Origin: Hygrocybe punicea
Lineage: Eukaryota > Basidiomycota > Agaricomycetes > Agaricales > Hygrophoraceae
Assembly (NCBI GenBank): GCA_963556145.1
Contig: OY744465.1
Span: 6,944,001-7,008,000, forward strand
Reading direction: 5' to 3'
DNA length: 64,000 bases
Made by a program: the position numbers and the translations under genes. How positions within the stretch are numbered: the first letter of the stretch is position 1; each line of letters begins with the position of its first letter. Positions 22,599-35,310 of the stretch are shown piece by piece. Under the pieces are notes generated by a model. It had not been told where the DNA came from. It ran no database searches and saw only the letters and a program-made list of their open reading frames with translations.

Positions 22599-25500
22599 CT
22601 ACCAAGGAAGGAGAGACTCAGGCCTACCAGTGAAAGAGTTTGCCATTTCACCCACCCACACAGCCCCACACCCTTGGACCCGACACTCCATGATGCCTAA
22701 CTCTGCTTCTCTCTCGCTTTCCGTGATTGTTACTCCACAAATACAAGTATTCAGCCCCACAAGGTCAATCTTTCTCTTCCGAAGCAATCTTTTGCCACTG
22801 ATCTCCTTTGCAGCGTCTGAGGCTTCAGGGTTTGCACAAGGAGGAATGGTGGTTGGGCCCTCGGACATAGCATCTGCAGTGGTGGGCGATGTCGCAGTCA
22901 TCGATTGCGTGCATCTCGACTCAGGAACAAGACTCTGGAGTGATGGTATGGGCATTGAAGTGGGAATGGTGGTTGTCGGTGACCGAGAAGCTGGTTCAAT
23001 GGGAAGGATTCTGGGAGGAGGTCCTGTTAAATAAAGTGTCGACTTGAGATTCACGGAAGGTGCAGTGTTTCACATACTGGAATCATCGTCCGAATTGTCA
23101 ATACTCTCTCCTTCTGCTTCAGAATGCAAATCTTCGCCTGATTGAATGCATTCCTCCTCATCCCCCTTAGTCATATTGCCGGAACTGTGGACATTGTTGC
23201 CCGTCTCGTGTGTTATCTCTTGCCTGCTAGTGTATTCTGAATTAGATCTTCTTATTACCTGAGCGCAGACTTACGGTTTGAGCGGGATTTGGGACCGGTG
23301 TGCCTGCGAGACCACAAGCGGCATGTGCTTTTGTTTTCTTTTGCGGGACTGGCAGGTGGCAAAACGCATATTCCAAACACGTTTCATGCCATCCATCTCC
23401 GACTGTGCAAGGTCAATGCGGGTTAGGAAGTAGACAGGAGACGTGAGGCAATGTCGTTCTCGATAATGTGCATGGAGACTGTATGTCCAGACAGCTGGAC
23501 TACCATCCGGACAAAGACTGCAGGTAATGGGAACATTGGAACAGGGGGAGGATTCAGACAACATCGCAGCGGTCGCATAATTGAAACGAATTAGGTTTTG
23601 GCAGATGGAACGCTTATGATCAACCGCTGTACCCCCTTTCCTACCTCGACCCTTTCTAATATACACTTGACATATAGGAGCTGGCCTGAGGCATAAGCCA
23701 CAACGCTCCTCGGATGAATTAAGTGTTGTGTCATATAAGATATGAGCGGCCATGTGTTCGAGTACACGCTGTCCGTTTTTCCAGTTCAGACTGATGCTTG
23801 GACCACATCGAGGGCAGTCTGCGTTGTTGTTGATGTTCATTTCTTCTGTTGCCTGGCACACGAAACAAGCTTTGTCTATAATAAGATCAGTTTCGTGTTG
23901 ATTTCCATGAGGTTTTGACATACCTGAGTTGCGGTATGGAAGGAAATCAGTTCGCTTGATAGTTGGAAGTTTTTTACGGTCCTGTGGCCGGAGTTGTTGA
24001 TACAGGCTACAGGATATTGTGATGAGGAAAGGGCTGTCAAAAAGGAAAGACGGTTTTCCAGGGATTCGGACTGAGACTGATGGGTTGAGTGGATGGACAA
24101 ACTGGCCAAGAACATTGTTGCACGAGCCTTCCATGTGCTGGTACCAAGACCAGTCATGCACCTGTGTTGGATCATCTTCAAGAGTTGCTGGGTGAAGGCG
24201 GAGGAGCTGACAATCCACGGCAGCTGTTGGATTGGCGAGTAAATGAATAGGAAGTCCCTCAAGATCATCTCTGCCTGAAAACTTGAGGTGGTTTATCTGG
24301 GCAACAGCCAAAGCAATGAGTTCCTCGCATCAGACAAGCAGAGCGATGGGGTTGCCAATACGGAGTGTTGGAGCTCCAAGGACACCTTCATTGCCCAACA
24401 GTGGTCCATCAGGATTGGGAGTAATGACCTCGAAACACGGCAGTTGCTGGACTCATTTCAGGCGATCTGTCGATGACCGCCCAGCCTGATACTCCATTCG
24501 ACGACGCAATGCCTTAGCTTTCGATGTTACCTCTCCTTGCACTGTAACCTCTGATGTAACCTGGTTTCGAGGCATTTCATCAGCAATTGCATCCTCCAGA
24601 TCGCCATCGTGAGTGTATGGGCGAGATTGTGGCACGGATTCATGATTATGCAATGGTTCTTCAGTTTCTCGGCTGAATTCCTCATCGTCGTCATATTGAT
24701 GGACAAGAAGTTGTCCCAGTGGTGCAAAGATGTCAACAGAGGAGTCCCCAGAGAGTGAAGTCAGAGCTGGGCTGAGATCTGGAATAAGTTCTATGGCTGT
24801 GCGACGTCCAAGAAGCCAGCAGGTGTGCAAATTCACATTGACAACTGAAACATTGCCGCGCCACTTCTTCGGGGTAATATGGTCCATCTTTGAGGTAATT
24901 TCACCATTCTCCTGGGAGATAGCTGGGAGAGTAAGACGACGTGTTCCAGAGTCCCATTCTGGATGCTCGGCGAGGATTACTGCTACCTCTGTGAGGCCTG
25001 AAGCCTGGCTTCCAAGCTGAAGAAGGTCTACATTCACGTCTGTACCAACAGCAGTGCGAATGAGGCCAAAGAAACTCTCGAGACGATCGGTGCCCAATAG
25101 AATGAGGTGAAACTCTCCTGTTGGATTGTCCACCTTCGCCTTGGTGACACAAAAAAAAACGTTCTTAATCATAATCATGATGTCGATGTAGGACTGAGTC
25201 GGCATGAAACGCGTGCGGGCTGAATTAATTCTAAAAAGGTGAAATGCGAGGTGTGCTGCAGTGCTAAGATAAATGAGTTGGTCGCCAAGATCGAGGTCAA
25301 TATGAATATACGGCATGACCAGATGTCGAGCAAATTCTCCATAGAGTTTCAAGGCCTCCCGAGCGCGAACAAAGGTTGGGTCCGAGTGAGAACATGGTGG
25401 AGGAAGAGACCAGATTTCCTTCAACAACGAGTATGCAAGCACCACATCCTGCTTGTCATTTGGATTGAGAAGCGACTGGAGGCGGTAAGATGGAACACCA

Positions 25501-27818
25501 TTTGATTGTAGATGAAGACGGAGAATCGCTGGGGAAATAGTAAAGCCCAGGATTTCAATCCCCTTATTCCGCATCATCAGATCTCATTGGCGTTTAATGA
25601 CGTGCTTAAAGTCCTTATCTGCGGTAATGTCGTCGATACCCACAAGAAAATTCATGAGTTTGAGAGTATGGATTTGGGGATGAATTGGGGATGTTGGAGA
25701 TAGTGCTGATGCCATCGTGATAATCGCGAGTGCATCACCACGTTTTGCTTCACCATCAGATGCTATGCTGACTGTCCGGTACGTTGAGCTGTTTCTTGAC
25801 TTGTTTCGCCGGCAGACCTCAAGAACGGTCTTGATCAGCTGTGCATGTTGTCTTCCAGTTTCCCTTTTGCAGGTACCAGACAACAAGATTGGCCATGCTG
25901 CATAGAGCCGAGCATTGGACGAGAGAGCACCTAAGGCAGCCACCGTTCCCTGCACAAACCGATTCAGAAAATGCAAACCCCTTGGCTGCTTAATGACTGC
26001 TTACCTCAGTTGCAAGATGAACCTCATCCTTTGCGATTGCGTCGCACAAAAGGTCGAGTTCCTTTTCTGAAGTAAAGTCCAAGGGTATGCACTGATTATG
26101 CTCACGGCAAGTTCCCAGGAACTTATTTGTTGAATCATCCCATCGAATGCGTTTTTCAGTGGCTAGCTCATCAAGCATGATGACCTCATGTATGATCTGT
26201 GGTGTTTCTGGATGGCTGGCAGACTCGGACATGCCTGTGGTGTAGCATGACTTGAGGTTTGCGTCAACCTCCTCAAATGTGGGGATTGAAGGCGAGACGA
26301 CTAGGGCTTGCAAAATCGTGTTACGCCGAATTGTTGTGAGGCTGGGCAAGGACAAGGAACAAGGGCAAACTCTGCGACGTGAGCGCCTCCCAGCCGAAGA
26401 AGGACGATGGACCGCATAATGTCATCGTTTGTATATTGTTTTGGCCAGTAAAGTTTCTCTGCTGCATGCTCGTATTGCTGAATAAGTGTTTTGATTCCAG
26501 CGCGATGTTTTAATCCAGCCTGTACCAATGATGTGACCCGGCCAACCCATCCACTTGCAATTGCTAGAATCCATTGTTTGTGATCCTCCAATGCTCCCAC
26601 TTTTCCTAGCAACTTCTGGTGGTCGTTGAGCTTTGACAGGCATAGGTTTTCAATCTGGTCCTGTTTTCGTCTCACGATAGCAGCAAGTCCACCAACTCCA
26701 TGGTACGCAAGAGGACTGTTCTCATGTGCCCCATCCCTAATCCGGTCAATAATCCCCATGTAGAGCCCTGTCAAGGTAAGCTTCGTGCAATTTTTACAAG
26801 CTGTACCAGTCGTTGAGACTGCCTTCTCACATAACTTTGCCTGAATGAAAAAGGAGTCATTGACGGAGCGGTAATTCCACGGAATGGTGCGCTCTTGATG
26901 AAGGCCAAAGGGATACAATGTATGAGGGCTTTTTCCATCTGGAATTGGAATGCGAATGCCCTGACATGGCACAAGACGTGGCGACTGTTCCAGCTCAGTG
27001 AGTGGAGGTGTCAAATCATCCAATTTGTCGACATCAATTACATCACTAACTGGACGTCGAGCAGTTGGAAGGGAGGGATAACTGGAGTTGAAGTTGTAAG
27101 TATAGTCTTTCAGCCATCAGAACAGATAAGCTGCTTACCGGCTCTGTATTTCCTTCCAAAGTGCCTCAATCTTCGTCTCAAATAAAGCTGCTGGGAGGCC
27201 CCTCTCTGTAACAACGAAGTTCAGGAAATGGATGAACCCATCCAATCCATGCTCGCCGCGGTTGAGCATCAATGACACATTTGTGCATGTCTCTGACTCG
27301 CCCCATCCGAAAGAACTTTTGAACATTGGATTTAAAACAGCCCAGCCATCCTCGGAATCAGTGATGCAGGAGTGTGGATCTACTGCGAATGCACAAAGGG
27401 GGTGGTCGGGAGTTGCAAGAGGAATGTGGGTAGGAATTTGTTTTACTGCTGTCTCGAGATCTTGAACAAGATGTCGTGCTTTGGAACAGGGGATAGGCTG
27501 GTGTTTAGGGGCTGGCATAGTGGAGACCTTCGATGGCTTTGGAGAGCGTGTTGGAGGGAGCAGAAGGGAAGGGTCAATCAGGATCGACATTTCATCAGCA
27601 TGAACAGGAGATGCGGCCAACACCATCGGAGGATTCAAAGGTGGTCGTGGCTTGAAGAAATGTTCCAAAACGTTGTCAGGCTTGGGCTGTTGATGCCACC
27701 CCTTTGCCTTGTTCGCATTCAGTTTGGTACGACATGCCTTCGATCCACGATGGATGTCGAGATTTTTCTGTCCTCCTGAAGCAACATGAATCATCTCCTT
27801 GCAATCAGGGCACTCCAT
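22599..27818 (-). pseudogene. P-element-like DDE transposase with zinc fingers, nonsense-disrupted
   Basis: A multi-exon minus-strand gene. It starts MECPDCKEMIHVASG at 27818 with a BED-like CxxC...H finger. A core with RNase H-like acidic motifs follows: VSIASDGEAKRGDAL, then DITADKDFKHVIKRQ, then GTDRLESFFGLIRTAVG, the last resembling the D-LE-FF-IR motif of P-element/THAP9 transposases. The C-terminal parts carry further Cys/His clusters (CFVCQAT, CPRCGPS, CGLCLRPAP, SLHAHYRERH) and a terminal C.CG...C...C..W module (CICGVTITESERE, ECRVQGCGAVW, near 22640-22750). The core is broken by TGA at 25586-25584, between KRQ and DLMMRNKG, where an arginine codon CGA is expected. Introns are short and were not all resolved. 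Its own terminal inverted repeats were not found. This architecture recurs in basidiomycete hypotheticals as far as I recall. Confidence 0.65.
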
Positions 27819-28224
27819 TGTGCTCTCTTCATTAAATTGTGTAGGATGGCTATTGCCGCTGAAGCGTCAACGAAGTTGCAACAACGGTAACTTTATTTTG
27901 ACGAGACCTACTTTGATTGACCTCTTGGCATGGCTTCGAAAAGGGAGTAAATTGAGGTTGTGACGGAACTTGATGTATTGCAACTATCCTACTAGTACCA
28001 GTACACTCCATTGTCTGCAATGTGCTAGTAAGGTTGGCCAAATGTTTCTGGTCCAAGCAGTGTGTCTACTGCGAGGCCAACTGCCTATTTAGGGTATATG
28101 ACATCATCAAATTTCAGTGTCAGAATTTTTTTTTGGCCGGTCTGGCCAACCCCCCCCCCCCCCTACCCATATCATGGGATCCCAACCCGACACCCCCTGT
28201 GTATTATTAGACTTACACTTGTAG
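27819..28224. other. Intergenic with palindrome and poly-C tract
   Basis: Contains TTGGCCGGTCTGGCCAA (perfect 6-bp arms, 28132-28148) immediately followed by a run of 14 C. Possible upstream exons of the next gene may lie here but could not be supported. Confidence 0.4.
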
Positions 28225-29094
28225 GGCTTCCAGGAATCGTGTACATGTATACTCCTTCAAGGTTCCTTCGGAACAACTGGAATCTGCCTACACCCTGCTT
28301 GACAAAGAAGAAGAACGAAGGGCCATGAGGTTAGTTGACATCCTACCACACCCTTTTATTTTTCTGACTTTGTTTTAGGGTAACGTACAGCGATGTCCAC
28401 AACTTCATTGTTAAGTACATGCCAGGTGCGGTCCACGAGGAGGCCCATGTCTACTGGACCACTGCCTTTTCCCTCGCTCTTGTGCAATTGACCCCGCCGC
28501 CGCATGCTGCAATGCCTCCGGGATGCATTGGCATCGCATCAACGAGTATGTTTGATAGAACAAATAATTTGAGTTTGAGATTACCTTTCTTTCTCCAGCT
28601 TTCCAACTTGGACCGAGAAAGCAGGCAGATGCCAGTGTCCGGCCCACCCCAAGCCGTCTTCCTAGTATTGTCCTCGAAGTTGGGGATTCAGAAAGTCTTA
28701 CGCAGCTAAAAATTGATGCGAGGCTTTGGCTTGAACACATGCCTGAGGTTAGCTAATTTCTTCCTTTGTACCCATTCACTTACCGGAACTCATTCAGGTA
28801 CAGCTAGTCATCCTGCTTTCGATCGACCCCCCCACTGCTCCCCATCCAGATCTTCCAAGAATCATCATCCAATTGTGGAGAAGCTTTGCCCCCCGTTACC
28901 CTCCACACTCACCAGCAGCTCGGCAAAGAGAAGCATGCTTAGTCTGGGAAGCTGACTGGACTCATGCCGCAACTCCTTTGTATATGCTACTTTCTGACAT
29001 CTTCAGAGGACAGGTGCCTGCAGCTTATGGTAACAATGACCGTGTCTATTTAGATACTGGAGCTTGGCGGCAGTGTATTATTGACTTGTGGTAA
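28225..29094 (+). CDS. Hypothetical protein with possible PD-(D/E)XK nuclease-like domain (5' end unresolved)
   Basis: Four joined exons on the plus strand, with introns at about 28309-28378, 28545-28600 and 28748-28798, all GT..AG and frame-preserving. The first supported exon (28225) reads RVHVYSFKVPSEQLESAYTL. The middle part reads VTYSDVHNFIVKYMPGAVHE. The core PSIVLEVGDSESLTQL, then DARLWLEHMPEVQLVILLSI, then RIIIQLW has the pattern of fungal restriction-endonuclease-like domains (acidic residue in a hydrophobic strand, helix with a DARLWL-type motif, then two strands). It ends AWRQCIIDLW, TAA 29092-29094. A start codon was not found within the exon, so one or more exons lie upstream. 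Alternatives are a degenerate transposon accessory gene or an unrelated fold. Confidence 0.55.
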
Positions 29095-29108
29095 CTGTCA
29101 TTTGTTTT

Positions 29109-29153
29109 TTATTGCTGTTTTCAAAATGCATGACATTTTTTGAAAAAATAAAA
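29109..29153. repeat. Left inverted repeat of the DIRS-like element
   Basis: About 90 percent identical to the reverse complement of 35311-35354. It begins 14 bp after the stop codon of the gene at 28225-29094. Confidence 0.7.
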
Positions 29154-29418
29154 CTCGTGTTTTCTTGGCTAGACTAGAGGAGTGTGATGTATATACTATA
29201 ATATAGCAATGTGATCTAGACTCTTGTCATAGGTTTTTTGGGGGAAATCAGGAGTCGTGTCTAGTGTAAGATAAGAAAGGGAGAGATCTACATAAACACA
29301 ACTAGCAATCTGGGTGTACTGTACAAGCAGAGATGGTTGCCCAAAAGAGGCGACGAAGGAGAACTGATGACAGGGAAGCCTGGATGAAAAGTCCACCACC
29401 AAAGAACCTAAAACGAAA

Positions 29419-30512
29419 CTAAGGGAGAGGCCCAACATGGATGCCCCTTCGACTGCATGCAAATGAAGATGTGGGAGCAAGGAGTTTGGCGTAGAGCGGT
29501 GCAATAAGTTCCAAATCCCTCCAGTAATGAAGAAATATGTCCGAGGACCAGCATCTGAGCATCTTGATGATGTTGGATGGAACACCACACAGAAATAATT
29601 CAGTTGTGCCGCCAATGCAGAAGCTGTGACCTGTAAAAACAGGGTAACCTAAGCAGGACCAGATGCTATTGCAGCGAGCGAGAAATTTGCAGGCGCAGAG
29701 TGCGAGGTGACCGGAAGGAGTGTTGTATGTGAAAAGGGGAAAATGGGAGGGGATATTGTTTGTGCAGAGGTGGGACTCCAAAGCTGCAATGGGGTCTGCA
29801 GAACCTGTTTGGCGGCAGATAATGACGTCGGAACCCCTCGCATGTTTTGCCTTGTCCCATGGGAGGTGGAGTTTCTGAGAGCCACACACGGATGAGGGCA
29901 GATGGAGGTCGGAAACAGATGGGAACAGGAACGGATTGTGGGAGTGGTTCTTATCAGGGAGAATATCCTCTAGGCGACATTGGCCCCAGAAGGCTGTAGA
30001 AGCAGCAGCAAAAATGCAGGAGTCGAAGGGATTTGAGGGAGAAAGATTAGAATGTAGAGCGACACGCATTTCATGGGTCACCAGGGGGCGAGGTTAGCAT
30101 TTCAAGGAGAGCAGTGCGAGATTCTCAATGCCACAGAGAATGTAAGCGAGACGCATGTTGCCATGGTAAGGGACATTGTTGATGATGTGCCACACATGAA
30201 TGCCAGATAAATCGTTGTGCACTGTGGAACCACCATGGATGCCGACCGACAATGCTGCAAAAGAGCAAAGAAGGGCTTCAGAAGCCGGGAGGCGTTTTGA
30301 AGGGGGATAGAGTTTGCGGAACAGAAATCTGTGAACCTAGAGATGCCCCTGCTGTGGTTCTTGCAGGTTGTGGGGGCCCAAGCGTGTGCAATCACGAAGT
30401 CCACCAAATCCAAAGAGGGGATAGGACTGGGAACGACTCTGGAAGTGAGAAATGACTGGACTGAAGAAGAGATGAGTGTCGCCATGAAAACAAGGGCCAG
30501 ATGTGTATGCAT
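29419..30512 (-). pseudogene. Tyrosine recombinase of the DIRS-like element
   Basis: The N-terminal helical domain is at 30102-30512 (FVIAHAWAPTTCKNHSRGI). The catalytic domain is at 29419-30081. Visible catalytic positions: the first arginine in FWGQCRLEDIL, the histidine in FTGHSFCIGGTT, and a terminal tyrosine in FLHYWRDLE. Active family members have arginine in the H-x-x-R position; here the codon is TGC (Cys), one CpG transition from CGC. The two halves are in different frames. Probably inactive. Confidence 0.7.
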
Positions 30513-30665
30513 TGATGTAGAAAGGCACGAAGAGGGATGCGCGAGGCAAAATAATAGGATTAAGTGTAATTGTCATAAGGGACATACAAGGAGAAGTAAT
30601 ATAATTAAGTATGAAACGACTGAGGCAAATGGAGGAGGAACTGTGGCCCTTTCGAGAATAGGTGA

Positions 30666-32656
30666 TCAACGAGCAGGTACAGGAGGTAATATTGCGGGGG
30701 AGACAAAGGGTTGCAAGAAAAAGGGAATATGTGGGGAAGGTACAATAAGTTTGTCCCATGAGAGAAATTTCCCTCTGGAGGGGCCATCTGCCAGGTTGTC
30801 TACAGAGCTGACCCATGAAATTGAAAACCAAATATCGAATTTGTGGAAGAGAAGGAGAATGCAACGAAGGATTGAGTTTTGGTGTGAGTTGCAAGAGAAG
30901 CTGGAGTTGAAGGCGCCGACTATGCCAGAATTATCAGAGCATAGGGAGAAGGTGATTGAACTGGCACCAGATTTTATTACCGTGAGAAGTCCAAGTAGAA
31001 CAGCTACGATTTCTGCCCAGCCAATGTCTCTACCATTGTGGTCCCACCCTGGAATGAGGGGCCATGCCAGCCAGTGATCATCCCAGATGAGGCCGATGCC
31101 CCACGAACAGGAAGCATCGACAAAAATAGAAGAAGGGGAAGAGGGAGGGTGAGCAGAAATATTCATGCTGCACCAGGGCCGCGACAGCTGATCACGCCAC
31201 CAAGAGATGTTGGAAAGGGTGGGGCGAGGAATATGAAGCTTGATGAACGGAGATGGATGAGATGCAAATGCTGCCAAAAAGTGGTATAAGGAAGGGAGAT
31301 GGGACCGGCTTGCTAAGATGACCACAGAGCAGTGGTTGAGAGACCCTACGATGGATTTGCACTCCTTATGAGTGACATAGGTGCCAGGGGACCAGCTGTC
31401 GAGTTTGGCAAGAAACTTCAGATGCTTGGAATCCAGAAGGGACACCATTTTCACGACAAGATCCCAGAGAAAGCCGATGTAGGTGAAGGAGGAGGCAAAG
31501 GGAATGCATTTGTTGGGCTTCATAGACCAAGGCCAACCCAATTCAGCCGTGATGTCCCAGATGAGGGATTCATTGTATGAGTAGGTCCAGGGGCTGACAG
31601 AACCCAGGTTTGTGGGAAAGTGCCAGAAACTGAAATCGTCGGCCCACTTGAGAATGTCATCGACCTTTTTGAAGAGGTATATGCGGACAATGCCGTCCGT
31701 GGCACGGCCGAAGATACCTGATGTGCTGGTGCAGCCAAAGCAGCGGCAGTGGTCCATATGGACATGACCTTTCCAGGCAACGCATACATGTAGATGGTCC
31801 TCGGGGGCCACTGGCATGTGGTGGTGGGCTGAGTCAATGTCAAATATTGCAACCTTGGAGCTGGGAGGGGCGTTAAGAATGCTGATACACAGAGAGAGTG
31901 AGTGAGGGTCTCTAAGTGTGGGGTGCGAGTGCTGATCCAAGGGAGGCTCCAAGCTCAACTGTGGTGGGGGAAATGGGGGAATCCAATCTATTTGTTTGTA
32001 CTTGTTGTGCTACAATAAGTACATAATAAAAACTAACTAATAAGAATAGGTAAAATAGGTGATTCGGACCTCAGACATGCAGCATGCGTATCAACACGAG
32101 AGAAGCAGTCGACGAACGTGCCCCAGTCACAGGTGAAGTCAGAGGAGTCAATTTCGGAGTTGACGGAGGACATGGAAGGATCGTTGCGAGGGAATGAGTG
32201 GTCCTGGATAAGGTGAGGTTTGAGTGGTTTATCAAAATTGAGGCTGAGAGGGGAGGTGCGGTAGGGTCTGAAGAGGACGAGAAATTCGTCTGGTAGGTAT
32301 GTGCGAGAATACCTTCCTTCTTTAATTTCATTGGCAATGTGATTATCAATGATTGCAGGGTTATCAAGTGCAGATTTATGATTAGGAGGTGAAAAAACTT
32401 TAGGAATTGAGGAAGAAACGCCAATACAAAAACCGAAACGTAGACCATCAGGGACATCAGAGAAGCTATCTAAAACACCAGCAGCAGAAAGAAAATCGTG
32501 CCATTTATCTGCAATCAGAGGTGTGATGATGGGAAAGTACTTAATTTTGAGGGTGGGACTGAGCATTATGTGCCATAGCTGCAGACCAAGCAGACGTGGG
32601 AGTAGAGGCACGAATCTGCAAAGGAGCAGCTGGTGTGACCATTGAAATGGAAGCAA
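30666..32656 (-). pseudogene. Reverse transcriptase-RNase H of the DIRS-like element
   Basis: The RT N-terminal part is at 32033-32656 (NHIANEIKEGRYSRTYLP, LIQDHSFPRND). The catalytic part at 30666-31958 has VAIFDIDSAHHHMPV (first aspartate) and ILKWADDFSFW (the DD pair). RNase H is visible as IFVDASCSWGIGLIW, GWAEIVAVLLG, LCSDNSGIVGAF and WVSSVDNLADGPSRG. The two parts are separated by a frameshift near 32000. It copies element RNA into cDNA in active relatives. Confidence 0.75.
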
Positions 32657-34913
32657 ACCCAGATGTCATCTGCTGCCTTCAAGTAGCCATCATCGCCCTT
32701 CATGAGAAACCCATTGCCAGGGTTGGGGCATCTGCGGCCACTATGAAAGCTTGAGAGGCAGATGAAGCAAAGTGTGGGAGACTCAGAGGCTTTTGCAGAA
32801 GGGGTGCATTTTGAAGGGGCACGAGAGGGGCCATGGGATTTACCGGCCGGTGGGCCCTTGGAAGAGCCAGGCGGTGTAGTGGTAGTGCCTGTTCTGTCAC
32901 GTGACTGGATTCCCACGGTTTGTCGTAGTCAGTAGCTGATCCGATGTAGAAGACAGTTCCCATCCCAGTCTTTCCGTGCTTCCAGCCAGACTCATCCGGA
33001 GAGTCCCTCAGCAGCCTCCGACCCTCTCCAGCGGTTGAGGGCGAAAGGGGGTAGCACGTATGCTATCAATGGCGCCTCGCATAATCACGAGTTGGTGGGA
33101 ATGATCGTTGTCAATGATCTGGTGCCAAAGCTCAGAATGAAAGGTCATGGGAGAGAAGGAGCTGGAGCGTTGAACAAAAGCCTGACAAATGTGAGAATTG
33201 TACAGCATGTAAAGACAACAAAGGTCCACGAAGTCATGGTGGCTAGTAATGAAACAGAAGTGTGATCGAAAGGCATCATCAATTTGAGATCTCTCAGGAG
33301 AGTTGAGGTACTGCTCAATAAGGTCGCAGAGCCAAGGCCAGGCCTCCCAAAAATTGGACAGGGAAATATTGAGTTCACCGGCTGTATTGAGGGCAGATTT
33401 CTGGATCTGCAGATGGCTGCCATCGCCAACAGCGAGAGTGTCAGCGGTAGAGGGGCAATAAAGCGCCATACGGCACTGAGAGTTTGAAAGGAGGTGCAAG
33501 GGGATGTGTTTGTGCCATCCCAGCCCAAGAATCTTAATGATATTGGGAGGCATGAGGATGTTGTTGGGATCTAATTGTGCCTTGGTGGCTGCAAGGGTAT
33601 GGAAACCCAGGGGTGTGCCGGGTAATAAACCCACGGCCACGCCTGGAAGGACAAATTTGCCCAGATGTGCTGAAAAAGGCCAGAGCAGTGAGCAAAGGCT
33701 CAAAAGGAGAGAGCAAAGGCTCAGAAGGAGCTCGAGTGAAGTATCTAATGGAGCTCAAAGGAGGGCAGAAGTGTGAATTAAATACATGAAACCCTCAAAA
33801 GGGGAAAGGGCTGGGAATAGGCTGAAGCATGCATGAATGCACAAGGTGATTGAGAAGAGAGGGACAAGATAAGAGGGGGAAGCACTCACCCAAAGTATTG
33901 ATGGCCATGTTGAAGGGTGTGCTGGGGTTCCTTGCAACTGCACGGGGGGTGGCGACCAATGTGAGGGCAGTGGCAGGGATTTGAAGGTGCTGAAGGAGGG
34001 AAGCCACATCGGGGATGATGCTGTTTTTCATGGAATCGATAGCCATGGAGAGTGCCAGGGAAAAGGTGGCCGCGATGTCTGGGTTGATGGAGCCTTGCAA
34101 GGGTGGGAGAGTGTTTTGGACCGGAGAGGCAGGTGTGTCAGCGGGCAAGCGCTGATTGGTGAAGGAGGGAGAGTGGGACGTCACAGGATGAGGGATGGAG
34201 GAGGGAGGTAGGGGAGGAGGGGAGGGGACAGTTGTGGGAAGAGAAGAGAGAAAGGCCAGGGGAAGGGAAGAGGGAAGGGTCAGGGGAAGGGAAGAGGGAA
34301 GTATCGGGGAAAGGGAAGAGGGAAGGGTTGGTAGGGTGGGAGGAGCTGTGGTGGAGGGGGCGACAGGAGCTGGAAGGAAAAGGTGTGGAACTGAAGGAAA
34401 GGAATATGAAGGAGTAAAGTGAGAGGGTCCAGAAGCGACGGGAAGTTGGGAAGGGCCAGGTGAAACAGAGGGCAGATTCAGATGATGGGTCTTCCCCTTT
34501 GTTGCCCATGTTGTCCTGGTGCTAGGGATCACTGGTCTGGTGGGGGCTTGGCGTTGTCATTTGGCCGGCGGAGCACTGGGGGCCAGGAGTGTTTCTTCCT
34601 CAATGGGGTTGAGAACGAGCAGCCAACATTGAGACGGAGATGGAGGCAAATTGTTGAGGATCTGATCAATGATGTCTAGATTGAGGTCATCTACTGGTAT
34701 GCCCAGGGAGGAAGGCCTATCCATGACAGATGGAGAGGAGGTGTGAGTAGCGGACCGGAGCATAGCAGTCAGGAGGGTGGTGGAAGAAAGGAGAGAAAGA
34801 GGGCGAAGGTCGGAGGCAGGAACTGGAACCGACATGAGGCAGAGGGCAGGCGGGAACGGCAAGGGGAGTGAGGCAGAATCCGAGAGATAGAGATCTGAGG
34901 ACAAGTGAGGCAT
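32566..34913 (-). pseudogene. Gag-like region of the DIRS-like element
   Basis: It starts MPHLSSDLYLSDSASLPL (34913). A Pro/Ser-rich low-complexity segment (33795-34532) follows, then a globular part at 33008-33703 (NIIKILGLGWHKHIPLHL, NISLSNFWEAWPWL). A cysteine cluster ends it at 32570-32790 (LCFICLSSFHSGRRCP, CLYSHVCLVC). Parts are in different frames, with stops between them. The assignment to gag is from position and the Cys cluster. Confidence 0.55.
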
Positions 34914-34968
34914 GTCGTGATGGTGCCTGATCTGGGGATCAGAAAGGAAACTGGATCAGGAGCTGCCC

Positions 34969-34976
34969 TTATATAG
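34969..34976 (-). promoter_or_regulatory. TATA box upstream of gag
   Basis: CTATATAAG on the minus strand, about 60 bp upstream of the gag ATG. The position fits a core promoter of the DIRS-like element. Confidence 0.5.
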
Positions 34977-35049
34977 GCAGCCCATGGAGTCTAAAGGTCA
35001 CACTGCGACATGAGTCCGTGCACGCTTCGCATGCTCTGAGTGCACCTAT

Positions 35050-35309
35050 CTTTCAAAGAAACAAAGGACCATAATCATGGGAAAGTTTCTATATATGGTA
35101 GCACTGGTAAGTGTTTACTTGAGTCAATGTTGGATGATGAAGAGGAGATCAATGAGGGCTGTACATGTTCAGCAATTCTTTTATTGACATTGTACACAGG
35201 GGGCTACAGTAACCACAATGATGGGAAAGGGTTCGCATTCACTGTCCAGTTCACAGTACTACCATATATAGAAATTTTCCCACGATTATGGTTCTTCATT
35301 CTTTGAAAG
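35050..35309. repeat. Small MITE, about 260 bp
   Basis: The ends are inverted copies: CTTTCAAAGAA...CCATAATCATGGGAAAGT on the left and ACTACCATATATAGAAATTT...CTTTGAAAG on the right, giving arms of about 57 bp. It is non-coding and inserted between gag and the right inverted repeat of the DIRS-like element. Confidence 0.8.
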
Positions 35310-35310
35310 A

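Noticed and set aside
33795..34532. Pro/Ser-rich open frame as an independent gene
   Set aside because: Lies between gag parts of the DIRS-like element on the same strand; best explained as the low-complexity part of gag.
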